NCBI RefSeq assembly: GCF_024713975.1
Contig: NC_091108.1
Coordinates: forward strand, 6,687,001 to 6,751,000
Direction of reading: 5' to 3'
DNA from: Paralichthys olivaceus
Taxonomy: Eukaryota > Chordata > Actinopteri > Pleuronectiformes > Paralichthyidae
DNA: 64,000 bases
Part shown: piece after piece, positions 54,401 through 64,000 of the stretch
Layout of the letters: each line of letters opens with the position of its first letter
Numbering within the stretch: the first letter of the stretch is position 1
Position numbers and translations under genes: made by a program
Notes under the pieces: model-generated
Databases searched by the model: none
The model's input: only the letters and a program-made list of their open reading frames with translations
Told to the model about the DNA's origin: nothing

Positions 54401-56276
54401 TACAGAGTATGATGTAGAGGAAGAGGTGGAGAAGGTTATTGAGGAGACAGAAGAGGAAGAGGAGGTAGAAAACATCTTCGACATAGAAGAAGAAGTGGAT
54501 GAGGTTAGTGAGGATTTAAATGAAGGAGCAGATCAAGTTAAAGAGGAGAAAGATGAGGAAGAAGGGGTAGATAATGTAACTGAGGAGGTGGCCGAGGAAG
54601 AGGAGGAGAAGGAGGAAGAGGAGGAGGAAGAAATGGAGGTGGTTTGCATAGAAAGCAATGAAGAGGAAGAGGAGGAGGATGATGCTGAGGTTGAGAGGAC
54701 AGAAGAAGAAAGGGTGATCACAGATGAGGAGGAGGAAGAAGAAAGGGGAAGTGTAAAAGAGCTAGAGAAAATAGAAAAATGTCTGGAGGAAGAGTCAGAA
54801 GAAAATGAGGGAGAGGAGTTTGAGACTGAAGAGGAGAGGGAAGATTACAAAGAAAATGAGGGATCAGACCAGGTGGAAAAACAAGAATCAGAAGAGGAGG
54901 TGGGAGAAGGAAATGTTTCTGGAGACGCAGACAGTTTTGAGGACGATGACGGTTGTAAAAACCTGCTGGAAGAGGCTTCCTATTTGCAGCAGAGCAGTCA
55001 CAAGGAAGCAAATGAAGAGTGTAACAGTGAATCACCGACCAAATATTCCTCTGAGGGGCAGTGTGAGTCCGCTAAAGGCAACGGAACAGACAATGATCTT
55101 GAAACAGACGAGGGAGGGGAGCATCATGAAGAGAGGAGCATCGGCCTGATACATCCTGTGGAAATATCACAGGAGTTACTCGACTTTGTTAACTCTGCCC
55201 TACAGTCGTCTTCGCTCACATTCACGTATGACGCTCGGGGGAACGTCAGGATTGAACAGGATTACGCTCGAGTTGTACAAACTATGCCAACTCTTATTCC
55301 AAGAAGAAGAAAGGACAGTTCTTACGGCTTAAAGCGTCTCCCCAGCCCGAACACGTCTGATTTATCCGATTACAGACCAGATACCTCAGAGAGTGGTGGG
55401 TATAAAACTCAGGAGTCTGTAGATATTGTTACAGATAGCGGAGAGGAGGCCTCAGAGAGATCCTCCCCTGCCTTGACACCTCAGAATGATTTCCCTCGTG
55501 TGGACTCCAAACTGTCTCTTGCAAGTAATGCAGAAGTCTTACAAAGTTCCAGGATAAAAAGTGAAGAGAGTTTCTCTTCCAATGATTCAGACACCAAAGC
55601 CTCAAAAGAGGATCTGTCTTATTTTAGTGCTGCAAGCTCATTAAAGGCAGACGCTGAAGCTGCAGCTGAGGCCGCACAGTGCGTAGGCTCAGAGAAGGAC
55701 ACCGGAGATGGGGTTTTGATTGATCAAGGGAGGTGGCTGCTCAAGGAGAACCACCTCATAAGAAAGTCCCCTCCGATCACCATGGGAATGTACGGTAACG
55801 TGGACAGCAGCTCCACAGATACAGGTCAGGAGAACGCTGGTGAAGATTTGTCACTTCACCAAACCCAGTCCAACGCCCTCATTGCCATATCCTCATCGGA
55901 GCTCGAGGATATGGCAAAGCCTCAAACTCCAAAGTGCACCTACTTCAACATGCCACACGGGAGTGATTCAGATCCCTTTCTGGACGATTCCAGTGTGAAC
56001 AGTGTGAAACAGGACACAAGCAGTGGGAAGGGAAGAGGCTTCAGGGTTTCCCCAATTATTGATACTTCCAAAACCCGGCCAAATAAAACCGGCAGTCTTT
56101 CTTCATTTACATCAGTTGAGTTCAAACTACCAGATGGGAAAGTTCATCCTGAGGGGGAGTCCTCGGCTGTGACACAGCCAAGAAGGACATCTAGTGGGGG
56201 AGGTAGTGCACTGCAGGCACAGGACTCCCCGGAGACACTGCATGTGAGATGTGGACAGTACTGCCCCATATTATGA
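48450..56276 (+). CDS. rp1: Retinitis pigmentosa 1 (doublecortin-domain axonemal protein)
   Basis: Photoreceptor microtubule-associated protein that organises the outer-segment axoneme; human RP1 mutations cause retinitis pigmentosa. Coding exons: 48450-49112, 50147-50306 and 50896-56276; 6204 bp, about 2067 residues (human 2156), with the same one-giant-last-exon layout as human. The start ATG lies 15 nt into an exon opened by CTTTCTAG. Two doublecortin domains occupy about residues 37-118 (KRLCFYKSGDYKFSGHRMVI) and 170-250 (KRLVVIKNKDPTVKCTIVLQ); the second is split by intron 2. NFSLSSERYVINQINKS follows early in the last exon. A Lys/Ser-rich stretch, a Glu-rich tract (about 1190-1690) and a conserved tail (ELLDFVNSALQSSSLTFTYD, FNMPHGSDSDPF) complete it. 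It ends CPIL, a CaaX-like box. RP1L1 is the alternative; position next to tcea1 favours rp1. Confidence 0.92.
49113..50146 (+). other. rp1 intron splitting the second doublecortin domain
   Basis: 1034-bp GT-AG intron (donor AGGAGA|GTGAGTG, acceptor TTTCAG). AT-rich with no repeat recognised. Read-through of the donor adds about 34 residues before a stop. Confidence 0.85.
50455..50775 (+). repeat. Teleost 'GCTAGC/TTAGCTTAGC' interspersed repeat in the last rp1 intron
   Basis: 'aaacgagaatggaaacagga', 'ttagctctgtctaga', 'ctctaaatctcactcatcaa', 'ttaatctgtagaga', 'ctggcccagcacagtgattt' and 'tatgctaagctaac' follow the order of a fish repeat that I recognise. It is a fuller copy of the fragment at 36135-36215. 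Confidence 0.7.
53640..55140 (+). other. Purine-rich Glu-rich tract within the rp1 last exon
   Basis: About 1.5 kb in which most codons are GAA/GAG/GAT with Lys, Val and Thr, densest at 53860-54900. Nearly all plus-strand bases are purines. The reverse strand is open for 233 codons (54484-53783) as Ser-rich nonsense, a by-product of GAR codons. The tract is interrupted rather than a clean tandem repeat. Confidence 0.9.
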
Positions 56277-56719
56277 AAGCAAGACATCATATGTCATATA
56301 ATGATGCTCACTCATGCTGGTTGAATGTGTAGCTATGCTGGACGATGATTAATTCATTGTGATACAGTTAGAAGGCCATCAAATCATTTTAGCATAAACT
56401 TTCTTTGCAAACCAGCCAGAGCTACAGACCCGTGCCATTTATTTCAGTTTCGCAGAAATACATCGTTTACAGACTTTTTGTGTGTGTTAATGATGATGGT
56501 GATAAAATCCATAGTCCAAAATACAATATAACAATATCAGCAAGTACAAACAACATGTTTTTTACTGTTTCACTGCTCACTGTACTGTTACTTGTAAGTA
56601 CATGTCATCTATTTTTCTACTGAATATAATGCAATACATAGAAAATAATGTATCTGTCAAATTTCTGTTATATTTTATTGTATGTGTTTTTTTTCTAAGC
56701 CATGGATATTATAATATTC

Positions 56720-56725
56720 AATAAA
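56720..56725 (+). other. rp1 polyadenylation signal
   Basis: AATAAA in 'attcaataaacta', about 445 bp after the rp1 stop and followed by T-rich sequence. The transcript probably ends near 56740. Confidence 0.65.
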
Positions 56726-58085
56726 CTAATATTTTGTTTTTCAATTGCATATGTATTGTTTATAGTCTCCACTAGACTTGTCTAAGCTAGATAAAAAAAA
56801 GAAAAGTGCACTCGTGGCTGAGATATCCTAACTTTTACTCCTTAAACATTCCATTTCGAAAACACTCTCCAAAAACTCTTGATTTCATGAGATCTGCTCT
56901 GTAAATGTCCACACTAGTCAAACTCCATGCCCCATGGTTGGTAACTCCGTTGTCAGACAAAAACGAGATAACTATGAGGACAACACCCTAAAGTAAAATT
57001 AGAGGATCAAATCTTTGTAATTTCAATATGTTTGTACCTTCCAACATTGAGATTTTAAAAGTTCTTCAGAATTTATTTATTTTATGTACCAAATTGAAAT
57101 AATTGAAGTGCTGCATATCGGTGCATGAAAGTAAAAGAACTGAATGCAAATTTATTATCAGAAAAGAATCAGCTTGTGCATTATGACTCTTCAGAAAAAG
57201 ATTGAGGTCTTGAACTTGCTTGTGGAACTATTCCATTTACTAGAATGATCAGTTCACCATTAAAATCCAGTTATGAGTCAAAAGCCACAGCACAGACTTT
57301 TTATATTTTAGCATTTTTTTTCAAAACAGTTTTTTAAGGCATACACATGCACAAAATAAAATAAATGTATGAAAACAGCAGCACGGAGTATACATACACT
57401 TTATTACAGTTACATTGAGGAGCGAGAGATAAAAATAATCCCATTCATAAACAATTGCCTCAAAGCGTCTCTGTTCCGTGGTGACATTTGACTTTCATAC
57501 GGTTATTAAGTAAGAGAGGCATGTGAATTGTGAGTGAGCCTTAAGCTAATGATATCTTGTTTATTCTTGAAACTAGAGTAACACCATCCTGACTCATAGG
57601 GTGGTTCTTTAAAACATATTTAAATAACGCGGTGCTTTATTATTATTACTCTGATTCATGAAACAATAGCCAAAGTATCTGTCTTTATTCTTCACACTCA
57701 GTCACTCTGGTCTCACTCTGGTCTCACTCTGGTCTAGTTGTCTTCAGGCAGAAGACGGTGAGTGTCATCTGCAGCTGTCACTCGGTCGGGGCGATGCTCT
57801 CCGATGCAGTTGAACATATGTAAGTGACACTTGTGATGTGATGGCCTCTGACAGACTGATTGAACTCACTCTGAACACGACCGGAGGACATTATCCTTTA
57901 AATAAGTCTGTCCACATCCCAGCAGGTGTTAATGTGGACAGTTATAATCCATTTGGACACATTTATATTTTATATTTAACCAGTTGTATGTGATGCTTTT
58001 ATACTAATGCAGGGAATTGGAGGTTCAAACTGGAGTCTGAGGGGTGTTTCCTCTCCAGCAGACCCTGACCCAATCACTCCCTGCA

Positions 58086-58091
58086 GACACA

Positions 58092-58142
<51 letters not shown>
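58086..58142 (+). repeat. AC/AG compound microsatellite
   Basis: About (AC)12 followed directly by (AG)16. Confidence 0.95.
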
Positions 58143-58145
<3 letters not shown>

Positions 58146-61100
58146 AAGAAAAGAGTGAGACAAAGAGAGCGAGACTTTACAAAGTGACCGTTCTGGATAC
58201 TTTCCAAGGGTTTTGTCAGTTACCATGGAGATTTGGAAAATAGCCCCTGCAGTTTAATTCCTGTGTTGTTACTATGGTTGAAAGGTATCCAGTGCAAGCT
58301 GCGTCGCCCCCGAAATGAACACCAGTCCACACTCTGCTCATTTTGCTGATCACTGACAGAAAAGGTTTCGGTATGCATTGGAAAAACACCTAAATGCTGC
58401 AGGAGGGAGAGAATTCCTCATGGTTATCAGCGGAAGGATGATTATCAAGAGCCACTTCCTCAGTAAAAATACTCAAGCACAAGTCCTCCATATAAAAGCC
58501 TTAAAATATAAAGAGTAAAAGTCTTGGTTAGATGTAGGTTGGTGGAGTGAACATGTATTTACTCTTTGGTGTTTCCAGCCAAGGGGGTGGGCTCCTTCCA
58601 AGTGGCCACAAATGTTTCTGAAGGTTTGTCATGATCCTGGGGGGAAAAACACTGAGAAAGTTCTCATTCAAAGATGTGCATTTGATTTGTGGATTTATTG
58701 TTTGTTAGACATTTGAGTATTTCACAGTTTGACTTCTTATGGGCTTCATAATGTAAATCAAACGAAGGCATCGGTGAATGTCTCCTGGGTGAAACTGCCA
58801 CTCACTCACAGATAACTGAAATGAGGGGCCCCAGTTAGATAAATACCGAAAAGGCGACTCTGGTTTAATGTTTAACAATATAAAAAATCAACTGTCAAAA
58901 TATCAACTATCAAAAAAAGTTAGATTATATTCAACACAAATGCACAAGTACAGTACTTGATGGCACTGATAATTATAATACATATCCATGCATTCACCAG
59001 GGTGAGAGAATCACTCCCTTCACTAAATCTGCTGTGTCATGACCCACAAAGGGTTGATTTATCAGATGGAACTCATGAAGCAGAAAAAAAAGATGGAGAC
59101 GCATCAACATAAATATCTGGAACTTAATCTTTAAAATGCATCACTTATTTTCTGTCAGAGTTCATGTCCTCACACCAGACAGCCCCTGAATCTCTGTCTG
59201 GGTTTCAGCTCTGGCAAATAACGTTGGGGATGATTACTATGGCTACTGGGCGCGCGGGTCGGTGATTCACCATCATGGGAGACAAAACAAAGGACGCCTT
59301 TTCTTCTGCCCTTGCCTGAGGTTTTGTTGTGATGACACCCAGAAACAAGATTTAACTTCACTGTTGCCCTGTCCCATTCACAGGCCGACCGATGTGGACT
59401 CTCGTTTGATTCTTGTCGTACAGTGTTTTTAATTAGTCCCCCCCCTGTGGGGCCAAAAGAGAAAAGAGGAACCTCAGCAACATAAATGAAAAAAACAATA
59501 AATTCCAAACTTTGCCAAGAATGTGAGCTGTTTGGCCCAAACTGAGGCTCTGGCAGAAACAATAATTATGGCCGAGTGCGGGCATTCTGTTGCTGCAGTT
59601 AGGTGACAGATCAGCAATACACAATCCCTGCTCTGTGTGTGACAATCCCGGGCTCCTCTGTCTGTCTCTGCGGCGAACGCTGGCAGAGTGCCCTCATAAT
59701 GGGCCTGGGAGCAGGAATTTTATGGCCCCCACCCCCCAGCTGCCTGCAAGTGAGTGTTGATCATGTGAATTTCCATCGCCGGCTTTAGTGATGGGGTCCC
59801 ACTGTTTACTCGTACTGTGGCCCCTGTGTCGGCCCTCCAGCAACACATGCCTTACTGCATTTGTGTAATTATTTCTTCATTTATAATACTTTGCTATTGT
59901 GTATGTGGTAATTTAATTCCTTTTGGATAAGTTGTTTAAGTTCTAATTACTTTAGTTAATAGAGCGTCCACTTCAGTTCTGTGCTTCAGTACAGATCTTG
60001 AGGCACTTGGATGTTACTTTGAAGTTGATTAATTACACGCTACTTTATTCTTCTTGAGACAAATATTTCACACTTTGGATTATTAGTTGTTCTAATTTAA
60101 GATTTAATGTACAAAACATGTGATTCAATCAAAATAATAAATATTTTAATGTGTGATTGTGAATTTAAATTTGCAATTGACTTGAAATAATATTTATGGC
60201 TTGATAACAGTTAAAAAAATATCATGACTATAAATATATTTTTGCAGTATTTTGCTGTAAATATGTTTGAATACAGGACTTACAAGGCAGTATTTCAATA
60301 CTACCAGTGCAGTATAGAAGGATAACACTTCTTATGAAAACTGCAGTTTTTCACTGTCAGACAGTTCTGGAGTAACATCCCATGAGTCGCACAGAGCGAT
60401 GCAGAAAATCAATCAATTCCCAGTTCTGATAAAATGCCTGAACCTTCCAGACAATCTTACTTTTCAAATATCACACCCAGTGGTGACCACACGTGTTATA
60501 AATTATTGCTTTACTCCTTTAAAACTGGCCTTTGCGCAACAGATTTGGATTGAAAATAACCTTCAAAGCTGAGACCAAGTGGCTGTGCCTTTACTCACTC
60601 CTGACACCGTGACTTTATTAGATTTCTTAAAGTGACTGAGGAAAGAAAGAGAAAGTCACAGTGCCTCCTTTATCTGCTGGTACATTCCAAAGTAATGTCA
60701 CTTGACTGCAAGTTTGAAGTATCTGTACTTTGTTTGAACATTTTCATTTTACACTTAAACCTCTACTCGTTTTAGAGGGGATAGTTTGTTACCACTATGA
60801 CTTTACTTCACAATTATTCCTCAGTCAAGAATGAACATACAAAACAATTCCTTGATCCACACCGACATTTTGGGGATTTTCTTTCTCACAGTATGAGATT
60901 AAGGATGTATAGTGAAATCAAGACCCTTACACTGTCCTTGTTGTCATGACAACGTCAAGCTTCTCCTTGAGGTTTAAAACTAATCTCTCCACGTTAATTC
61001 TTCCCAAAGACGAGATCAGCTGGCAAAGTAGCAGGGTTTTTCCCTGCACAGTCATATCTCAAGGGCAACAAGCCAGCTTCAGATCACTGCAGCTGCCCTC

Positions 61101-62121
61101 ACCCACCGGGAAAGAATGTGAAAATCACCGTGAAAGGAATATTTGTGCACCCAGGCTGTTATCTGGTCCACAAACGTCACCAAAGCAAATCACATCCCCC
61201 TAAGTGACTGCTTCTTCTGTTTGTCGGTGCACGCAGCAGCATCAGTGCAGTGTGTTTGAAAGATGTGGTGTCACTGGCTCACAATCATTGGATCTCAGCA
61301 CGTCCAGCAGCACTGCAGCAGCCACACTTCTGTCCGCAGAGGAGAAAGAGAGGCAGAAAAAGACAGAGAGATGTTTTGGACATAGATTAGTTTGTGTTGA
61401 TATCTGTGATGTTTATTCAAATGTTGCAGGAGAAATAAGAGACTTCATTTAAACTGCACTCACATGCTCCAAGGCTGCGTCAAACCTGCCAGTCTTGAAA
61501 GATTTCATTTGTCTGTTTTCTCTGAGCCTTGTGTGTGATCATTGCAGATTTGTGTCTAGCAGCTTCAATGTGTTCTGCCTCTTGTTCGTTAAACCTGATT
61601 AATGAACTTGTAGCTGCTGACTTGGACATACTGTACTTGCACACACACAATGATAAACTGTAAATGCTCCAGTACACAAAAGAACACGCTCCAGCTGACA
61701 TAAAACTAAGCATGGGTGATGCATGGATTTAATTTTATGACACAAATTTATTGAAGACTTGGGAAAAAGGGGGAATAAACTCAAAACTCATTTCAAATGC
61801 CACTGTTTCTTCTTCTGTGTCCCAATTAATGAGGAGATTTAATAGTTGTTGGAGTTTCAGATCCATATTTATAGTTTTTTCTGTTGTGTGTGGACAGATT
61901 TAGAAAACACAAACAGAAAACATCTACAGCTCCATAAATAATCCAGTCTACTGTCTCCTGACACATGCCAGGCCTCACATATCCTTATATCCCACAATGT
62001 TTTAGCCTGCTATCCATCCATCATCCGTCCATCCATCATCAATCTCCTCTTTCCTTTGGTAAAATCCAAACATGAAACAAAACCTTCAGTTGTCATAAAA
62101 ACTCAAAAGGTTTTAGTTTGT

Positions 62122-62343
62122 CCAGTCTGGGCTACTGTAAAAAACAAGTGGGGCTCCTTAGAGAGGACCCGGTCCTGATGTAAATATAAAGTATCTAAAT
62201 ATAAAGGAGCCATTCTAGAGTAAAGAGAACAACAATTCGTTCAATTTAGATGAAACACAGTAGTGAAAATATCACTAGGACTATTTTATATTCAGTTTCT
62301 GCCAATAGATCCTTTCACCTGAATCTCACACACTGAACGTTTA
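62122..62343 (+). repeat. Teleost interspersed repeat upstream of vim
   Basis: 'gggctactgtaaaaaaca', 'agaggacccggtcctgatgt', 'aaatataaaggagccattct' and 'tttctgccaatagatcc' ending 'cacactgaacgttta' match the order of a dispersed fish repeat that I recognise. It ends about 165 bp before the first vim promoter CCAAT box. Confidence 0.7.
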
Positions 62344-62507
62344 AACCATTTCAGCAGGAGATGTTTTTCCCTCAGTAGAGCGATGAGGACCCACTCAGGA
62401 CCAGGTCCACCCCTTGTATAACTCTAAACAGCATCTATGTATTTTATACACCCCCTGATGGAGTTTGTAAAACGCTTTGCTCCAACACACACTCTGCAGC
62501 TGCACAT

Positions 62508-62800
62508 CCAATCAGAAGTGTGAACCGGTGTTAGCACCATCTGGAACATTTTCCTATTAGCTGAAAAAGAAATACAAACTTTTGATTGGATGGCAGGACG
62601 CACCTTTTGCCCACCCCGGTCTGGACAAGCACAGTGTGGCCCAGTTATTAATCCAGGATCTGTGTCTATGGGCTTGAGAGAAGAAAAGAAAAGTGTGTTT
62701 TCCCTGTTGTGATTGGATTCTCAAGGTGTCAGTCAAGTCACCACTGAACCATTTGCATAAGGAGGAGACTATAAGAGTGTCCTGTTGTGGGGAACGCCCT
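62508..62800 (+). promoter_or_regulatory. vim promoter
   Basis: TATA-like CTATAAGA at 62769-62776 lies about 112 bp before the start codon, predicting transcription from about 62800. Immediately upstream is a perfect octamer ATTTGCAT (62751-62758). CCAAT boxes occur at 62508-62512 (forward), 62585-62589 and 62712-62716 (both inverted, ATTGG). Confidence 0.65.
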
Positions 62801-62887
62801 CCCAGGCGCACTGTGCTGATGCTGCAGGTACCAGAGACGAACCAGACGCTGCTGTGCGCACTGACTGTCTGAACAAACACTGACAAG

Positions 62888-63742
62888 ATGTCGTTCATAT
62901 CGTCTCGACACTCTTCTTATAAGAAGATGTTTGGTGGAGAGAGAGCCGCGCCGAGGAGCTTCACCAGCCGCCAGTTCTCCAGCCCGGTGCGCTCCTCCCG
63001 GGGGTCCTACAGCCTCTCCACCGCGCCGGCCGTTTACGCAACGAAGACGCAGCGGCTCCGGAGCAGCGCGGCCATGCCCCGGCTGGCCTCCGAGAACCTG
63101 GACTTCTCCCTGACCGACGCCATCAACAGCGACTTCATCGCGAACCGCACCAACGAGAAGGCGCAGATGCAGTCGCTCAACGACCGCTTCGCCAGCTACA
63201 TCGAGAAGGTGCGCTTCTTGGAGCAGCAGAACAAGATCCTGCTGGCGGAGCTGGAGCAGCTGCGCGGCAAAGGCACGTCCCGGGTCGCGGATCTGTACGA
63301 GGACGAGATGCGGGAGCTGAGGCGCCAGGTGGACCAGCTCACCAACGAGAGGGCCCGGGTGGAGGTTCACCGGGACAACCTGGCGGACGACATCGACAGG
63401 CTGAGAGAGAAGTAGGAGGCGTGGCACCTCTCTGTCCTCTGCCGTGTGATGTTCCAGAAACTCCAGAGAGATTTTACTATCTGTTATGTATCTATAATTC
63501 AGATTAATTATACCAATGTCACTTTTCTATGTATGTAAACCTGTTTTAATAGAAGCACAAGATAGGGAGCCTCTGGAAAAATGTTCGCCAGGCACTGCGC
63601 AAAACCATTGAAGCATGCGTAAACATGTGTAAACTATATTCCAGTGTAGCTCAAGTAAAATGCCTGCTCTTGTCTGTCCAGGTTGCAGGATGAGATATCC
63701 CAGCGTGAGGAGGCTGAGTCTAACATGCAGAGCTTCAGACAG
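62888..63742 (+). CDS. vim: Vimentin, first two exons (3' end beyond window)
   Basis: Type III intermediate filament protein of mesenchymal and glial cytoplasm. Exon 1 is 62888-63411 and exon 2 is 63682-63742 (61 bp, the length in human VIM); donor GAGAA|GTAGGA and acceptor GTCCAG restore a Lys codon. The Ser/Arg-rich head (residues about 1-75) contains YKKMFGGE near the N-terminus, matching YRRMFGG of vimentins, and [12 protein letters not shown]. The rod begins with [20 protein letters not shown] (coil 1A initiation motif) and LLAELEQL, characteristic of vimentin rather than desmin or GFAP. Exon 2 encodes [20 protein letters not shown]. The next exons are outside the window. Teleosts also have vimentin-related genes, so the exact paralogue is less sure than the family. 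A long antisense frame over exon 1 is a GC shadow. Confidence 0.88.
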
Positions 63743-63770
63743 GTACAGTATGATCCACATGAATAAACCA

Positions 63771-64000
63771 CTCCAGTGGTGGATGTAGAAGTGTTCTAAA
63801 TGGGGGGGGGGGGGGGGGGGGCATCAAAGGGGCCACGATTTCCTCCCAAGGGCCAACTGTAAAGCCACACAACATTGGATATATTTGGAAAATTGTCTCT
63901 TGTTCAAGCACATTGTGTACTTCTTTATAGAAAATACAAATTCTTAGCTAATTGTTAGTTTTATCGTCAGTACTGACTGGACGGGGGCACTGGATCCGCC
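63771..64000 (+). mobile_element. Possible terminal-inverted-repeat element in vim intron 2, right-truncated
   Basis: The sequence after 63771 starts 'ccagtggtggatgta' and the window ends 'ggggcactggatccgcc', whose reverse complement starts 'ggcggatccagtgcccc'; the two could be diverged inverted ends of one non-autonomous DNA transposon. Between them is a G20 run at 63802-63821. The outer end and any target-site duplication lie outside the window. Confidence 0.35.

Larger units (their letters stand above)
56750..62500. other. Intergenic region between rp1 and vim
   Basis: AT-rich, with one long AC/AG microsatellite, one dispersed repeat near vim, a CATC-rich patch (62010-62040) and a threefold TCTGGTCTCAC repeat at about 57707-57737. 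Weak hints of a minus-strand gene end (58559-58636, and AATAAA-type TTTATT near 57398) are described under findings. No gene is firmly supported. Confidence 0.6.

Noticed and set aside
53783..54484. 233-codon Ser-rich frame on the minus strand
   Set aside because: It is the complement of the GAA/GAG-rich rp1 tract; no start context, and the plus-strand frame is clearly the real one.
59170..59562. 130-codon minus frame between rp1 and vim
   Set aside because: No recognisable domain, and an equally open plus frame overlaps it; probably chance in GC-richer intergenic DNA.
61980..62042. CATC-rich repeat resembling a CRISPR-like array
   Set aside because: Simple tetranucleotide repeat without unique spacers, in a vertebrate genome.
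62738..63427. 229-codon minus-strand frame over vim exon 1
   Set aside because: GC-rich shadow of the vimentin head and coil; the plus-strand product is recognisable.

Overview
The window is vertebrate nuclear DNA, almost certainly from a teleost fish and probably a percomorph. The evidence is spliced genes with GT-AG introns, fish-type versions of recognisable vertebrate proteins, and several interspersed repeat families that I recognise as typical of teleosts. No prokaryotic, viral or CRISPR content was seen. Exon borders below were placed by eye from reading frame, splice consensus and the remembered human protein order.

Layout: oprk1 (kappa-type opioid receptor, minus strand, 3' end cut off by the window start) at 1-2942; a 7-kb intergenic stretch with repeats and a long CTAT array; atp6v1h (V-ATPase subunit H, minus, twelve coding exons, complete) at 10426-25275 with a non-coding first exon and TFE-type E-boxes near 26.0-26.1 kb; rgs20 (RGSZ1-type regulator of G-protein signalling, plus) at 34736-36507 with a possible upstream alternative first exon at 27990-28178 and a long 3'UTR; tcea1 (elongation factor TFIIS, minus, ten coding exons, complete) at 40247-44953; rp1 (photoreceptor doublecortin protein, plus, three coding exons, about 2067 residues) at 48450-56276; a 6-kb intergenic stretch; and the first two exons of vim (vimentin, plus) at 62888-63742, running off the right edge.

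The order oprk1-atp6v1h-rgs20-tcea1-rp1 matches human 8q11-q12, but LYPLA1, MRPL15 and SOX17, which lie between TCEA1 and RP1 in human, are absent, and vim (human chromosome 10) follows rp1. The genes are neighbours by ancestry and do not form a pathway: neuropeptide receptor, lysosomal proton pump, G-protein GAP, RNA polymerase II factor, ciliary axoneme protein and intermediate filament. oprk1 and rgs20 could meet functionally, since RGSZ1 acts on Gi/Gz proteins used by opioid receptors.

I found no clearly new biological system. The best leads are: an opioid receptor with kappa sequence but a Lys at the kappa 'address' position and few acidic residues in loop 2; a minor-spliceosome AT-AC intron in tcea1 with a full branch site; a C-terminal CaaX-like box and a very long Glu-rich tract in rp1; a cluster of CLEAR/M-box-like sites at the atp6v1h promoter; and an undescribed, in-frame alternative first exon for rgs20.
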